64,000 nt of DNA from Marinoscillum sp. 108 (GTDB lineage Bacteria > Bacteroidota > Bacteroidia > Cytophagales > Cyclobacteriaceae). Shown piece by piece: positions 55,728 through 64,000 of the stretch (within the stretch, counting starts at the first letter, position 1; every line of letters starts with the position of its first letter). Below the pieces are notes generated by a model. It saw only the letters and a program-made list of their open reading frames with translations, did no database searches and was not told the origin of the DNA. The translations under genes and the position numbers were made by a program. Location: assembly GCF_902506655.1 (NCBI RefSeq), contig NZ_LR734808.1:1984001-2048000 (forward strand), written 5' to 3'.

Positions 55728-56780
55728 ATGAAGAAGAATAACAAAGAGATAACCATATATGACATTGCCAAAGAACTGAATGTGTCACCGTCCACCGTAT
55801 CCCGGGCCCTCAAAGATCACCACAGCATCGGAAAAAAGACTAAAAAAGCCGTTCTCAAACTCGCTCAAGAACGGGGCTACCAACCCAACACCATTGCCGC
55901 GAGCCTCCGGAGCAACAAAACCACCACTATTGGAGTCATCATCTCCTGGATCAACAAGCCTTTTATCTCCTCAATGATCAGCGGTGTAGAAATAGCTGCC
56001 AACAAAGCAGGCTACAATGTAATCATTTCACAATCACATGATAATTATGAGCATGAAGTAGCCAACGCTCAGGCGCTTTTTGCCAGCCGTATACAGGGAC
56101 TAGTGGTGTCTTTGGCAATGGAAACTACCAACTATGACCACTTTCAGCAGTTTGTGCAGAAGAATATCCCACTGGTTTTTGTAGACAGGGTAACGGAGGA
56201 ACTTAACGCTGACAAGGTGATTATTGACAACTTTTTGGCCGGATTCAAAGCTACGGAACACTTGATTCAGGAAGGATGCAAAAGAATTGCCCATATTGGA
56301 GGTGCCCAGCACAGAAATGTATACCGTGAGCGAAGGGAAGGCTACCTGGCAGCATTGAAACAATACAATATGGAAATCAATGAAGATTACATCATAGAAA
56401 ACCCAGCACTGAGTTCGGAGGAAGGTCATAGGGAAAGTGAATACCTGATGAATCTACCCAACAGACCAGATGGCGTTTTTTGCGCCAATGATACCTCGGC
56501 TGTAAGCGTAATCCAATATGCAAGAAAAGCAGGGATCAAGGTGCCACAGGAGCTGGCCGTTATCGGGTTTAACAATGATCCGGTCACAACCATTATAGAC
56601 CCCCCGCTCTCCACAGTAACCCACCCAGCCATAGAAATGGGCAAATTAGCAGCCATGCAAGTACTCGGGTATAAGGAACACAAAGAAATCGTCAGGTCCC
56701 AAACCATCGTACTGGAGACCGAACTTTTAATCAGAGAGTCTTCTTCAAGGAAAAAGTATCACCCCACTCCAATCGTTTAA
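55728..56780 (+). CDS. LacI-family transcriptional regulator
   Basis: DNA-binding regulator of 350 aa. N-terminal HTH (about 8-55, ITIYDIAKELNVSPSTVSRAL with hinge region QPNTIAASLRS) followed by a periplasmic-binding-protein-like sugar domain (about 65-340, with TTIGVIISWINKPF, PLVFVDRV, DGVFCANDTSAVSVIQYARK and IGFNNDPVTTIIDPPLSTV). It is the only regulator of this class here. Three operator-like palindromes flank it (55610, 56816, 56893), so it probably controls itself and the GH9-deacetylase-esterase-GH3 operon that follows. The ligand is likely a mono- or disaccharide released from glucan or glucomannan. Confidence 0.95.
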   Translation: MKKNNKEITIYDIAKELNVSPSTVSRALKDHHSIGKKTKKAVLKLAQERGYQPNTIAASLRSNKTTTIGVIISWINKPFISSMISGVEIAANKAGYNVIISQSHDNYEHEVANAQALFASRIQGLVVSLAMETTNYDHFQQFVQKNIPLVFVDRVTEELNADKVIIDNFLAGFKATEHLIQEGCKRIAHIGGAQHRNVYRERREGYLAALKQYNMEINEDYIIENPALSSEEGHRESEYLMNLPNRPDGVFCANDTSAVSVIQYARKAGIKVPQELAVIGFNNDPVTTIIDPPLSTVTHPAIEMGKLAAMQVLGYKEHKEIVRSQTIVLETELLIRESSSRKKYHPTPIV

Positions 56781-56815
56781 TTCCACAGAGATCTTCCCTT
56801 AAATCAAGCAAAAAA

Positions 56816-56833
56816 ATCAATCGGTTGCTTGAT
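56816..56833. promoter_or_regulatory. LacI-type operator O2
   Basis: ATCAATCGGTTGCTTGAT, with the core CAATCGGTTG identical to that of the operator before lacI. It lies 36 bp after the lacI stop and upstream of the GH9 operon. Confidence 0.68.
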
Positions 56834-56892
56834 GATATTTATGTTTCACCTACACATACAAACCTTTATCAACTTATTTTATATATTTAAAA

Positions 56893-56908
56893 AATCAATC
56901 GATTGACT
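56893..56908. promoter_or_regulatory. LacI-type operator O3
   Basis: AATCAATCGATTGACT contains the perfect palindrome TCAATCGATTGA with central CG. Its core differs in one base from the other two operators. It lies about 200 bp before the GH9 start. Confidence 0.7.
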
Positions 56909-57109
56909 AGCGTGAGGGCCAGCATGAATCTTCCCTTATGCCACAAAGAAATTCACACTTACGAATGGCAGGAAACCAACAATTACCTTTGAAACAAGGT
57001 CCTTTCAATGCACATATTCTCTGGCAGCATTGGTCTGTCTTTCCATGCCCCATCCTGATAGCCCTTGCCAACAACAGTAATCCAAGCTACAAGTACCAAC
57101 CTAATTGAT

Positions 57110-59599
57110 ATGAAAAAAAATAGCAATATAAAGTTGCACATCACAATCTTTCTGGCCTTTGCCACTTTGATCCTGTCTTGTGACAAAAAGCAAAACAACC
57201 ACCTCAAACTGAACGATCAAGAGTACTTCCAAAGTCGTGGGCTTAATGTACTTGTCTACACCAGCTGGTACAATGGGCTCTTCAGTGATGAGAAAAAAAG
57301 TGGTATCGAACTGATTCACCATGAAGTGCGAACAGCCACCAACGGCGATGTTCGCCTGGGGCCTACCCCAGAGCAATGGGACCCGATCCCAACGTTCAGG
57401 GAACGCAAAGTAGATCATGAAAATGGGACAATTGAAGCATTTCTGCACTATCCGGCGTTCAACTTCGAATACAGTGTAAAAGTAAGTCAGGAAGGCCCTT
57501 CTGTAAACATTAGCGTCAACCTTGAAAATCCAGTTCCCGAGGAACTGATTGGCAAAGCCGGATTCAACCTGGAGTTTATCCCTCCCGCCTATTTTGAAAA
57601 AGGATACCTCATGGATGAAAAGAGTGGCACCTTCCCTCTCTACCCGAGTAGCAGCATGGAAATCAAAAATGGAGTGGTCGATCCTTTGCCACTGGCAACG
57701 GGCAGCAGCCTGGTACTTTCGCCCGAAGATCCAAAAACCAGGGTAGCCATTACTTCAAGAATGGGCGATCTGGCCCTTTACGATGGACGCGATAAAGCGC
57801 AGAATGGGTGGTTTGTAGTAAGGTCGCTCCTACCAGCAGCTAAAACAGGGAAAGTATTAGAATGGACATTGGAAGCCAACACCATTCCAGGGTGGACCAG
57901 ATCTCCGGTAATTGGTCATTCACAACAAGGGTATCACCCCGATCAGCCAAAAAAGGCAGTAGTCGAACTGGATAGAAATGACCAGTCCACCTCATCAGCC
58001 AAGCTCATCAAAATAGCAGGAGATGGCAGTGAAGAAATCGTCATCGGAAAAGCACTCACTCAGTGGGGCGCCTACCTCCGTTACAATTACGGAACTTTTG
58101 ACTTCACCGAAATAAAAGAGAACGGCCTGTATGTCATCGAAGCTGGAAACACCCGAACGGAAGCATTCAAAATCTCTGCCGATGTATATGGCACTGCCTG
58201 GCAACCTACCCTGGATATTTTCTTTCCAGTACAGATGGATCACATGTTTGTGAACGAAGCCTACAGAGTATGGCATGGAAAATCACACATGGATGATGCT
58301 CTTCAAGCACCTGTGGACTGGGTGCACTTTGACCTCTATGCCCAGGGGCCTACTACAGACACTCCATACCAACCAAGTGAGCACATTCCGGGGTTGGACA
58401 TTGGCGGATGGTATGATGCCGGGGATTTTGACATTCGTACTCAGACCCAGTGCTATGTTGTACAAAACCTTGTCAATACCTGGGAGGCATTCGGTTTGGA
58501 TCGTGACCAGACCTCTATAGATCAAACCCTACAGTACGTAGACATTCACAAACCTGACGGGAAAGCAGATTTACTGCAGCAAATAGAGCATGGAACCCTG
58601 GCATTAATTGCGCAACACCGGGCTGTAGGACATGCCATTCACGGGATAGTGGCCGCCCATCTTTCTCAATATACACACCTGGGTGATGGCGTGACCAAAA
58701 CAGACAACCTTATCTATACACCCCAGCTGGACAGTTTTAAGACTGACGGTTTCAGAAGTGGCACATTTGATGACAGATGGGCATTTACCAGCCGCACCAC
58801 TCCGCTCAACTACCGCTCAATAGCCGCCCTGGCTGCCGCCAGTAGGGCACTGAAAGGATATAATGATGCGCTGGCAGATGAGTGCCTCACCACGGCTATC
58901 AGTGTCTGGAAGGAGGAGCATGCCAAGGAGCCGGATCTTTTTCACCATGGAAATACTACGGGTGGAGCATTAGATGATGAAGAGCTTAAAGCAGCCACCC
59001 AATTACTTCTCACTACACGAGACCCACAGTATGCCAAACGGATTTCGGAACTATGGCCTACCATCGATAGGAATTTTGGACAGCATGCCTCCAGAATAGC
59101 TGCAGTACTTCACCTACTGGATGATGACCTTAAAAACAAAATACCACAACGGGTAGCTCAGTACAAAATATGGATGGACTCTATCGAAACTCAGAATCCA
59201 TACGGTGTTCCGGTAACCACGGGAGGTTGGGCTGGTTCGGGTGCAGTAGTGGGTTTTGGTATCACCGCTTATGATTTACATCAGGCCTTCCCTGATATCA
59301 TCGGGTCTGAATATGTATTTAAGTCCCTCAACTATCTTTATGGAAATCACCCCGGTTCAGACATCTCGTTGGTATCGGGGGTAGGCACCAAATCCAAGAA
59401 AGTAGCTTATGGAAACAACCGTGCAGATTACTCTTTTATAGCCGGGGGTGTAGTCCCCGGAGTGCTGATCTTACCTCCTGATTTTCCTGAAAACAAGGAA
59501 GATTGGCCCTTTCTCTGGGGAGAAAATGAGTACGTCGTTTCTGTGGCTTCCGCATATCTCTACCTGGCAAATGCTGCCGACCATTTGTTAAACAAATAG
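57110..59599 (+). CDS. GH9 glycoside hydrolase with extra N-terminal domain
   Basis: Lipoprotein of 829 aa. I chose the ATG at 57110 because it gives a signal peptide with lipobox (LILSC); an in-frame ATG at 57065 adds 15 residues without sense. An N-terminal domain of about 230 residues is not recognised. It is followed by a CelD-type Ig-like domain (about 270-355) and the GH9 (alpha/alpha)6 barrel with GGWYDAGDFDIRT (Asp436, Asp439), GNHPGSDISLVSGVG and GENEYVVSVASAYLYL (acid Glu807). GH9 enzymes act on beta-1,4-glucan, so cellulose or the glucose-containing part of glucomannan is a likely target. First gene of the LacI-associated operon, 15 bp before the next gene. Confidence 0.9.
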   Translation: MKKNSNIKLHITIFLAFATLILSCDKKQNNHLKLNDQEYFQSRGLNVLVYTSWYNGLFSDEKKSGIELIHHEVRTATNGDVRLGPTPEQWDPIPTFRERKVDHENGTIEAFLHYPAFNFEYSVKVSQEGPSVNISVNLENPVPEELIGKAGFNLEFIPPAYFEKGYLMDEKSGTFPLYPSSSMEIKNGVVDPLPLATGSSLVLSPEDPKTRVAITSRMGDLALYDGRDKAQNGWFVVRSLLPAAKTGKVLEWTLEANTIPGWTRSPVIGHSQQGYHPDQPKKAVVELDRNDQSTSSAKLIKIAGDGSEEIVIGKALTQWGAYLRYNYGTFDFTEIKENGLYVIEAGNTRTEAFKISADVYGTAWQPTLDIFFPVQMDHMFVNEAYRVWHGKSHMDDALQAPVDWVHFDLYAQGPTTDTPYQPSEHIPGLDIGGWYDAGDFDIRTQTQCYVVQNLVNTWEAFGLDRDQTSIDQTLQYVDIHKPDGKADLLQQIEHGTLALIAQHRAVGHAIHGIVAAHLSQYTHLGDGVTKTDNLIYTPQLDSFKTDGFRSGTFDDRWAFTSRTTPLNYRSIAALAAASRALKGYNDALADECLTTAISVWKEEHAKEPDLFHHGNTTGGALDDEELKAATQLLLTTRDPQYAKRISELWPTIDRNFGQHASRIAAVLHLLDDDLKNKIPQRVAQYKIWMDSIETQNPYGVPVTTGGWAGSGAVVGFGITAYDLHQAFPDIIGSEYVFKSLNYLYGNHPGSDISLVSGVGTKSKKVAYGNNRADYSFIAGGVVPGVLILPPDFPENKEDWPFLWGENEYVVSVASAYLYLANAADHLLNK

Positions 59600-59613
59600 A
59601 ATCGATACTAAGA

Positions 59614-60870
59614 ATGAAAAGTAAATACACAGCACTGACTGCAGCACTATTAATGAGCTTATCAGTGGGAGCTCAGATTGATGAAAGTTATGAGGTGGCC
59701 ACATGGCATGGTTTTAAAACCTCCGCAGTGAGCTACACATTTGATGACAACACTAGTAATCAGTTGCCTGTGGCTCTGCCACTATTTGACCAATATGGTT
59801 TCAAGGTTACCCTGTATACGGTGACTAACTGGGGTCCTGATTGGACTGCCCTGCAGAAAGCTTCGAATAATGGTCACGAAGTGGCCAGCCACACCATTTC
59901 TCATCCCAGCCTCCCGAGTATTAGCGCAGAGGAGCAAGAGGCACAACTACAACAATCACAAAGTACCATAAGATCCAATGTGCAGGGTGCGGAAGTGCTC
60001 ACCCTTGCTTACCCCAATTGTAACATTGGAGATTTGGCCACCATTGAGAAATACTACATCGCAGGCAGGGTTTGCAGTGGGCAAATCATCTCTGCGAAGC
60101 CTGGTGATTACTATAGATTGAGCTCAATGATCGTTGGCTCACAGGGTGAAGTCAACAGTACGTCGGCATTTCAAACAAAAGTAGAATTGGCTAAATCCTC
60201 AGGGGGATGGGCGGTCTTTCTCATCCATGGCGTTGACAATGATGGTGGGTACTCACCAGTGGCTTCTTCTGTACTTAGCGAGCATGTAGATTTTATGAAT
60301 GCCAACAGTGATGATTACTGGATAGGTACATTTGCTGAAGTAGTCAAATACATCAAAGAGCGCGAATCAATAAGTATTTCAGAGTCTGCCATTACGGCTG
60401 ACTCGCTGAAGGTCATCATTTCTGATGGTCTGGAAGATGCCCTATATAATCAGGCCGTTTCTATCAGACGAAAGCTCCCTGTCAATTGGAGCACCGCCAG
60501 CGTATATATAGACGGTGCTGCTATTGAATCAGACGTGCAATCGGAAAATGGCATTTCATATGTGGTATTTGATGCCGTACCAGATCAAGGAGTGATCACA
60601 ATAGGAAGTGCTGGTGGGCCGGCAATAGCACTGGCCACACCCAATGACATCTCTCCGGTTGCATTTCACCCCAACCCATTCAGCGACACCATACAAATCA
60701 AGTCTGGTGGTTCCTTCAAATATTCTATTTATTCCCTAACCGGCCAGCAACTCAGCTCCGGTGAGGGGAATAATTCCATTTTCGTAGGCAAAAGCCTACC
60801 TTCAGGCACTTATCTGGTTCGGGTAAACGATCATTCTAGTATCAGTCAATTCAAAATCGTGAAACAATAA
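59614..60870 (+). CDS. NodB-like polysaccharide deacetylase with T9SS sorting domain
   Basis: Secreted protein of 418 aa with signal peptide (about 1-20). The NodB/CE4-type domain (about 25-250) has SYTFDDN (Asp44, Asp45) and HEVASHTISHP (His93, His97), which give the usual Asp-His-His metal site. A beta-rich part follows (about 255-340), then a type IX sorting domain (about 345-418, with HPNPFSDTIQI and SGTYLVRV). CE4 members remove acetyl groups from xylan, chitin or peptidoglycan. Next to a GH9, an esterase and a GH3, deacetylation of a plant polysaccharide is likely, but the substrate is open. Confidence 0.85.
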   Translation: MKSKYTALTAALLMSLSVGAQIDESYEVATWHGFKTSAVSYTFDDNTSNQLPVALPLFDQYGFKVTLYTVTNWGPDWTALQKASNNGHEVASHTISHPSLPSISAEEQEAQLQQSQSTIRSNVQGAEVLTLAYPNCNIGDLATIEKYYIAGRVCSGQIISAKPGDYYRLSSMIVGSQGEVNSTSAFQTKVELAKSSGGWAVFLIHGVDNDGGYSPVASSVLSEHVDFMNANSDDYWIGTFAEVVKYIKERESISISESAITADSLKVIISDGLEDALYNQAVSIRRKLPVNWSTASVYIDGAAIESDVQSENGISYVVFDAVPDQGVITIGSAGGPAIALATPNDISPVAFHPNPFSDTIQIKSGGSFKYSIYSLTGQQLSSGEGNNSIFVGKSLPSGTYLVRVNDHSSISQFKIVKQ

Positions 60871-60880
60871 GTCATTGATC

Positions 60881-62815
60881 ATGCGCAAAGTATTAAAGTC
60901 TCTTCTCCTACCTCTTCTTTTACTCCTTTCACTCTGCACTACCGGACAGCTTCGGCTACCCCGGTTAGTCAGTGATGGGATGATCCTACAAAGAGGAGCT
61001 GATGTGAAAATATGGGGATGGGATACTCCCAATCAAGCCATCAATATTGATTTCAGAGACGTTACTTACCTGGCTAAAACCACTCCTGAAGGAACCTGGG
61101 AGATAAAGCTCCCCTCACTGGAAGCGGGAGGCCCCTACCAAATGACGATTTCAGGCTCAGAGGTAATCACCCTGGAAGACATCCTCATTGGTGATGTGTG
61201 GATATGCTCGGGCCAGTCCAATATGGAACTCACCATGCAAAGAGCCAGTCCCATCTATGCTAAGGAGATTGCTACTGCCGAGAATCCTTTGATCCGACAG
61301 TTTAATGTATCCACAAGGTATGATTTCAAAAAACCTCAATCCGACTTTGAGAAGGGTGAGTGGGTGAAAGCCACCCCTGAAACCGTCATGAGTTTTTCTG
61401 CTGTCGCCTACTTCTTTGGTCGTGCCCTTTTTGAGAAGTACCAGGTACCGATAGGCCTCATCAATACCAGCCTGGGCGGATCTCCGGCGGAAGCATGGAT
61501 GAGTGAAAAAACGCTCATGGAGTTTCCAAAGCACTTTGATGAGCTTCAGCGCTTCAAAGACGATGACCTGATCAATGAAATCCAAAACAGTGACAATGAG
61601 CGTATCGGCGCATGGTATCGCACCCTCTTGCAAAAAGATGCCGGCAATAAGAATACCCCCTGGAACACTCCTGACCTGAACACCGATGCCTGGCCATCGA
61701 TGCCCATACCAGGATACTGGGCGGATCAGCCAATAGGCCCTGTCAACGGGGTGGTCTGGTTCAGAAAAGAAATCAACCTCCCACCCTCTATGAAGGATCA
61801 ACCGGCAAAACTGCTGATGGGCAGAATCATAGATGCTGATTCGGTATTCGTCAATGGAGTATTCGTAGGAACTACCAGCTACCAGTACCCACCTCGCAGA
61901 TATGAAGTGCCCGCCGGAGTACTCAGGGCTGGTAAAAACATCCTCACTGTGCGGGTGATCAACAGCAGCGGGAAAGGTGGATTTGTACCAGATAAGCCCT
62001 ACACCCTCACTGTTGGTCATAAGACCATTGACCTGACCGGCGATTGGAAATACCAATTGGGGGCCGAAATGGAACTGCTCGGCCCTCCTACTTTCATTCG
62101 GTGGAAGCCGGGTGGCCTGTACAATGGCATGCTCGCGCCGCTTTTTAATTACACCATCAAAGGGGCTATCTGGTATCAGGGTGAGTCCAATGCCAGCCGG
62201 GCCAAAGAATACAGAACCCTCTTTCCTGCCATGATTGCCGATTGGCGCACGCAATGGGATCAGGGTGATTTTCCTTTCCTTTTTGTGCAGCTAGCCAACT
62301 ACATGGAAACCAAAGCCACCCCAGGCCCCAGCGACTGGGCCATGCTGCGCGAAGCCCAGCTACAGGCTCTATCGGTTCCCAATACTGCCATGGCAGTCAT
62401 TACCGACATTGGGGAGTGGAACGATATTCACCCGCTCAATAAGAAAGATGTGGGTAACCGGCTGGCCCTGGCCGCAGCGAAACTCGCTTATGGAGATGAT
62501 CTGGTCCATTCCGGCCCAGTGTATAAAGATTTTCAGATCAAAGGAAATAAGATGATTCTCACTTTTGAACATACTGGCAGCGGGCTCAAAATCAAAGGAG
62601 AAGAACTCAAGGGCTTTGCTATTGCGGGGAAGAATCAAAAATTCGTTTGGGCAAAAGCCAAAATAAAAGGTAATCAAATCACCGTCTGGAGTGCTGATAT
62701 AAAAGAACCGGTGGCCGTACGCTATGCGTGGGCAGACAATCCAGATCAGGCCAACTTATACAATCAGGAGGGCCTGCCAGCTTCTCCTTTCCGTACTGAC
62801 CAATGGGAGGAATAA
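60881..62815 (+). CDS. SASA-family carbohydrate acetylesterase (sialate O-acetylesterase-like)
   Basis: Exported SGNH-fold esterase of 644 aa with a signal peptide (about 1-23, ends CTTGQ). I chose the ATG at 60881; a TTG two codons earlier is also in frame. It shows VWICSGQSNMELTM (catalytic Ser), an inserted jelly-roll domain (about 255-400), AIWYQGESNASRAKEY and WNDIHPLNKKDVGNRLA (catalytic His). It is a paralogue of the gene at 7344-9239 with the same domain order. In the LacI-associated operon it probably removes O-acetyl groups before the GH9 and GH3 act. It starts 10 bp past the deacetylase stop. Confidence 0.9.
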   Translation: MRKVLKSLLLPLLLLLSLCTTGQLRLPRLVSDGMILQRGADVKIWGWDTPNQAINIDFRDVTYLAKTTPEGTWEIKLPSLEAGGPYQMTISGSEVITLEDILIGDVWICSGQSNMELTMQRASPIYAKEIATAENPLIRQFNVSTRYDFKKPQSDFEKGEWVKATPETVMSFSAVAYFFGRALFEKYQVPIGLINTSLGGSPAEAWMSEKTLMEFPKHFDELQRFKDDDLINEIQNSDNERIGAWYRTLLQKDAGNKNTPWNTPDLNTDAWPSMPIPGYWADQPIGPVNGVVWFRKEINLPPSMKDQPAKLLMGRIIDADSVFVNGVFVGTTSYQYPPRRYEVPAGVLRAGKNILTVRVINSSGKGGFVPDKPYTLTVGHKTIDLTGDWKYQLGAEMELLGPPTFIRWKPGGLYNGMLAPLFNYTIKGAIWYQGESNASRAKEYRTLFPAMIADWRTQWDQGDFPFLFVQLANYMETKATPGPSDWAMLREAQLQALSVPNTAMAVITDIGEWNDIHPLNKKDVGNRLALAAAKLAYGDDLVHSGPVYKDFQIKGNKMILTFEHTGSGLKIKGEELKGFAIAGKNQKFVWAKAKIKGNQITVWSADIKEPVAVRYAWADNPDQANLYNQEGLPASPFRTDQWEE

Positions 62816-62844
62816 TCCCTTTTATCACAAAAACCTGAATAGAC

Positions 62845-64000
62845 ATGTTCTTTAATCGCCCAACGAATACACTGTACTTACTTTCTCTCCTTCTCATTGG
62901 CATGGGCTGTCAACCGCATGCCTCATACGAATTTCCATTTCAAAATCCCGAGCTAACCCTGGAAACCAGAGTGGATGATCTGGTCAGCAGGATGACACTG
63001 GAAGAAAAAGTAAGCCAAATGGTAAACGAAGCACCGGCCATTGAGCACCTTGGGATTCCTGAATACAACTGGTGGAACGAAGGACTGCATGGGGTGGCCA
63101 GAGCGGGCCTGGCCACGGTATTTCCTCAAGCCATAGGCCTGGGAGCCACCTGGGACGAAAGGCACATGCTGAAAGTAGCTACGGCCATCTCCGATGAGGC
63201 ACGTGCCAAGCACCACAACTTTGTCAGCCGCGGTAAGAGAAACCTCTATCAAGGGCTAACCCTCTGGTCGCCAAACATCAACATTTTCAGAGATCCCAGA
63301 TGGGGCCGCGGGCAGGAAACCTATGGAGAAGACCCCTACCTCACAGGCAAAATGGCGGTACAATTCGTCCGTGGGCTGCAGGGCGACGATCCCACTTATC
63401 TCAAAACGGTGGCAACCGTCAAGCATTTTGCAGTACACAATGGGCCCGAACCTGAGCGCCATGTCTTCAATGCTCAGTCCAACTATCGTGACCTATGGGA
63501 GACCTATCTACCTCAATTCGAGATGGCCATTCGTCAGGGCAAAGCCTACTCTGCCATGTGCGCCTACAACCGCTACAATGACGAAGCATGCTGCGGTAGC
63601 AGCACACTCATGACCGATATTCTAAGAAATGAAATAGGTTTTGATGGCTACATTGTTTCAGACTGCGGGGCTATTGAAGACATCTTTAAGCATCATCAGC
63701 TGGTGGCCACGCCTGAGGAAGCTGCCGCTCTGGCTGTCAAAACCGGTTGTGATCTCAATTGCGGCCTTGGCGAAGCAATATTTCCTTACCTGGTGCAAGC
63801 GGTGGAGAAAGGACTGATTGATGAAAATACGATTGACACTTCAGTGAAGCGACTGTTTATGGCCCGTTTCAAATTGGGGATGTTTGATCCTGAGGAGAAT
63901 GTGCCCTTCGCCCAGATCCCCTACTCCGTGGTGGATAGCAAAGTACATCAGGCACTGGCCGATGAAACTGCCAGAAAGTCTATGGTGCTGCTGAAAAATG
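62845..64000 (+). CDS. GH3 beta-glycosidase, N-terminal part (cut by window edge)
   Basis: Exo-beta-glycosidase, 385 codons present, the C-terminal part missing at the window end. The N terminus has a lipobox (LLIGMGC, Cys22), so it is a lipoprotein. The GH3 barrel shows LTLEEKVSQM-type start, YNWWNEGLHGVARAG, NIFRDPRWGRGQETYGEDP, VKHFAVHNGPE and GYIVSDCGAI with nucleophile Asp273. The SDCGA and WNEGLHG patterns are common in the beta-xylosidase/beta-glucosidase branch of GH3. In this operon it probably finishes oligosaccharides from the GH9. It starts 29 bp past the esterase stop. Confidence 0.92.
   Translation, partial: MFFNRPTNTLYLLSLLLIGMGCQPHASYEFPFQNPELTLETRVDDLVSRMTLEEKVSQMVNEAPAIEHLGIPEYNWWNEGLHGVARAGLATVFPQAIGLGATWDERHMLKVATAISDEARAKHHNFVSRGKRNLYQGLTLWSPNINIFRDPRWGRGQETYGEDPYLTGKMAVQFVRGLQGDDPTYLKTVATVKHFAVHNGPEPERHVFNAQSNYRDLWETYLPQFEMAIRQGKAYSAMCAYNRYNDEACCGSSTLMTDILRNEIGFDGYIVSDCGAIEDIFKHHQLVATPEEAAALAVKTGCDLNCGLGEAIFPYLVQAVEKGLIDENTIDTSVKRLFMARFKLGMFDPEENVPFAQIPYSVVDSKVHQALADETARKSMVLLKN

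Larger units (their letters stand above)
56781..57109. other. Intergenic region with two operators upstream of the GH9 operon
   Basis: This 329-bp gap between lacI and the GH9 gene holds operators at 56816-56833 and 56893-56908, about 78 bp between centres. A TATGTTTC at 56840-56847 resembles the -7 element with one mismatch and would be flanked by the operators. No separate gene or clear terminator for lacI is visible. Confidence 0.5.

Noticed and set aside
61157-62254. Open frame of 365 codons on the minus strand
   Set aside because: It lies wholly antisense to the esterase gene with strong family motifs; its translation has no recognisable domain.
1-64000. CRISPR arrays, tRNA or rRNA genes, insertion sequences, attachment sites, phage genes
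   Set aside because: Looked for on both strands by eye; no spaced repeats, cloverleaf-like sequence, transposase or integrase was found.

Overview
The window looks like chromosome of a Bacteroidota member, most likely a marine or soil Cytophagales-type bacterium. It carries SusC/SusD pairs, a hybrid two-component regulator, FecR/ECF sigma pairs, Bacteroidota-style lipoprotein signals, and two proteins ending in type IX secretion sorting domains. Nearly every gene handles plant polysaccharide, with beta-mannan (acetylated galactoglucomannan) as the clearest target. No rRNA, tRNA, CRISPR array, insertion sequence or phage gene was seen.

Layout. (1) 1-10412, minus: GH26 mannanase, acetylesterase, GH27 alpha-galactosidase, HTCS regulator, then a SusC-type receptor cut by the window edge. 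(2) 10672-18509, minus: compact operon GH130 phosphorylase > GPH transporter > PQQ dehydrogenase > exported TIM-barrel protein > cellobiose/mannobiose 2-epimerase, closed by a terminator at 10488-10508. (3) 18664-40243, minus: ECF sigma, FecR, SusC, SusD, SusE-like lipoprotein, GH26, cupin, GH42-like enzyme, Nramp-like transporter, GH5-like enzyme, large modular GH26, a second TIM-barrel/PQQ dehydrogenase pair and an acetylesterase. (4) 40566-52524, minus: a second ECF/FecR/SusC/SusD locus with a sialidase-fold protein, a clan GH-A enzyme and two GH43-like enzymes, perhaps for an arabinose- or xylose-containing side chain. (5) 52776-55325, minus: sugar porter and SDR dehydrogenase, each with its own terminator. 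(6) 55728-64000, plus: LacI regulator, then GH9, polysaccharide deacetylase-like protein, acetylesterase and a GH3 that runs off the window, with three matching LacI-type operators around lacI.

How it fits together. Surface GH26 and GH5-like enzymes cut mannan and SusC/D systems import the fragments. Esterases, GH27 and probably the GH42-like enzyme trim them. The GPH symporter takes up disaccharide, the 2-epimerase turns Man-Man into Man-Glc, and GH130 phosphorolyses it to mannose-1-phosphate and glucose. Two translationally coupled cassettes, each pairing a PQQ dehydrogenase-cytochrome c fusion with an exported xylose-isomerase-like protein, are embedded in this mannan machinery. They suggest an added periplasmic oxidative branch, and this is the most interesting candidate for an undescribed system here. 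Other points are an Nramp-fold transporter without the metal-binding motifs, a structured RNA element shared between both fecR-susC junctions, and a nearly identical 696-bp tandem duplication inside a mannanase gene.
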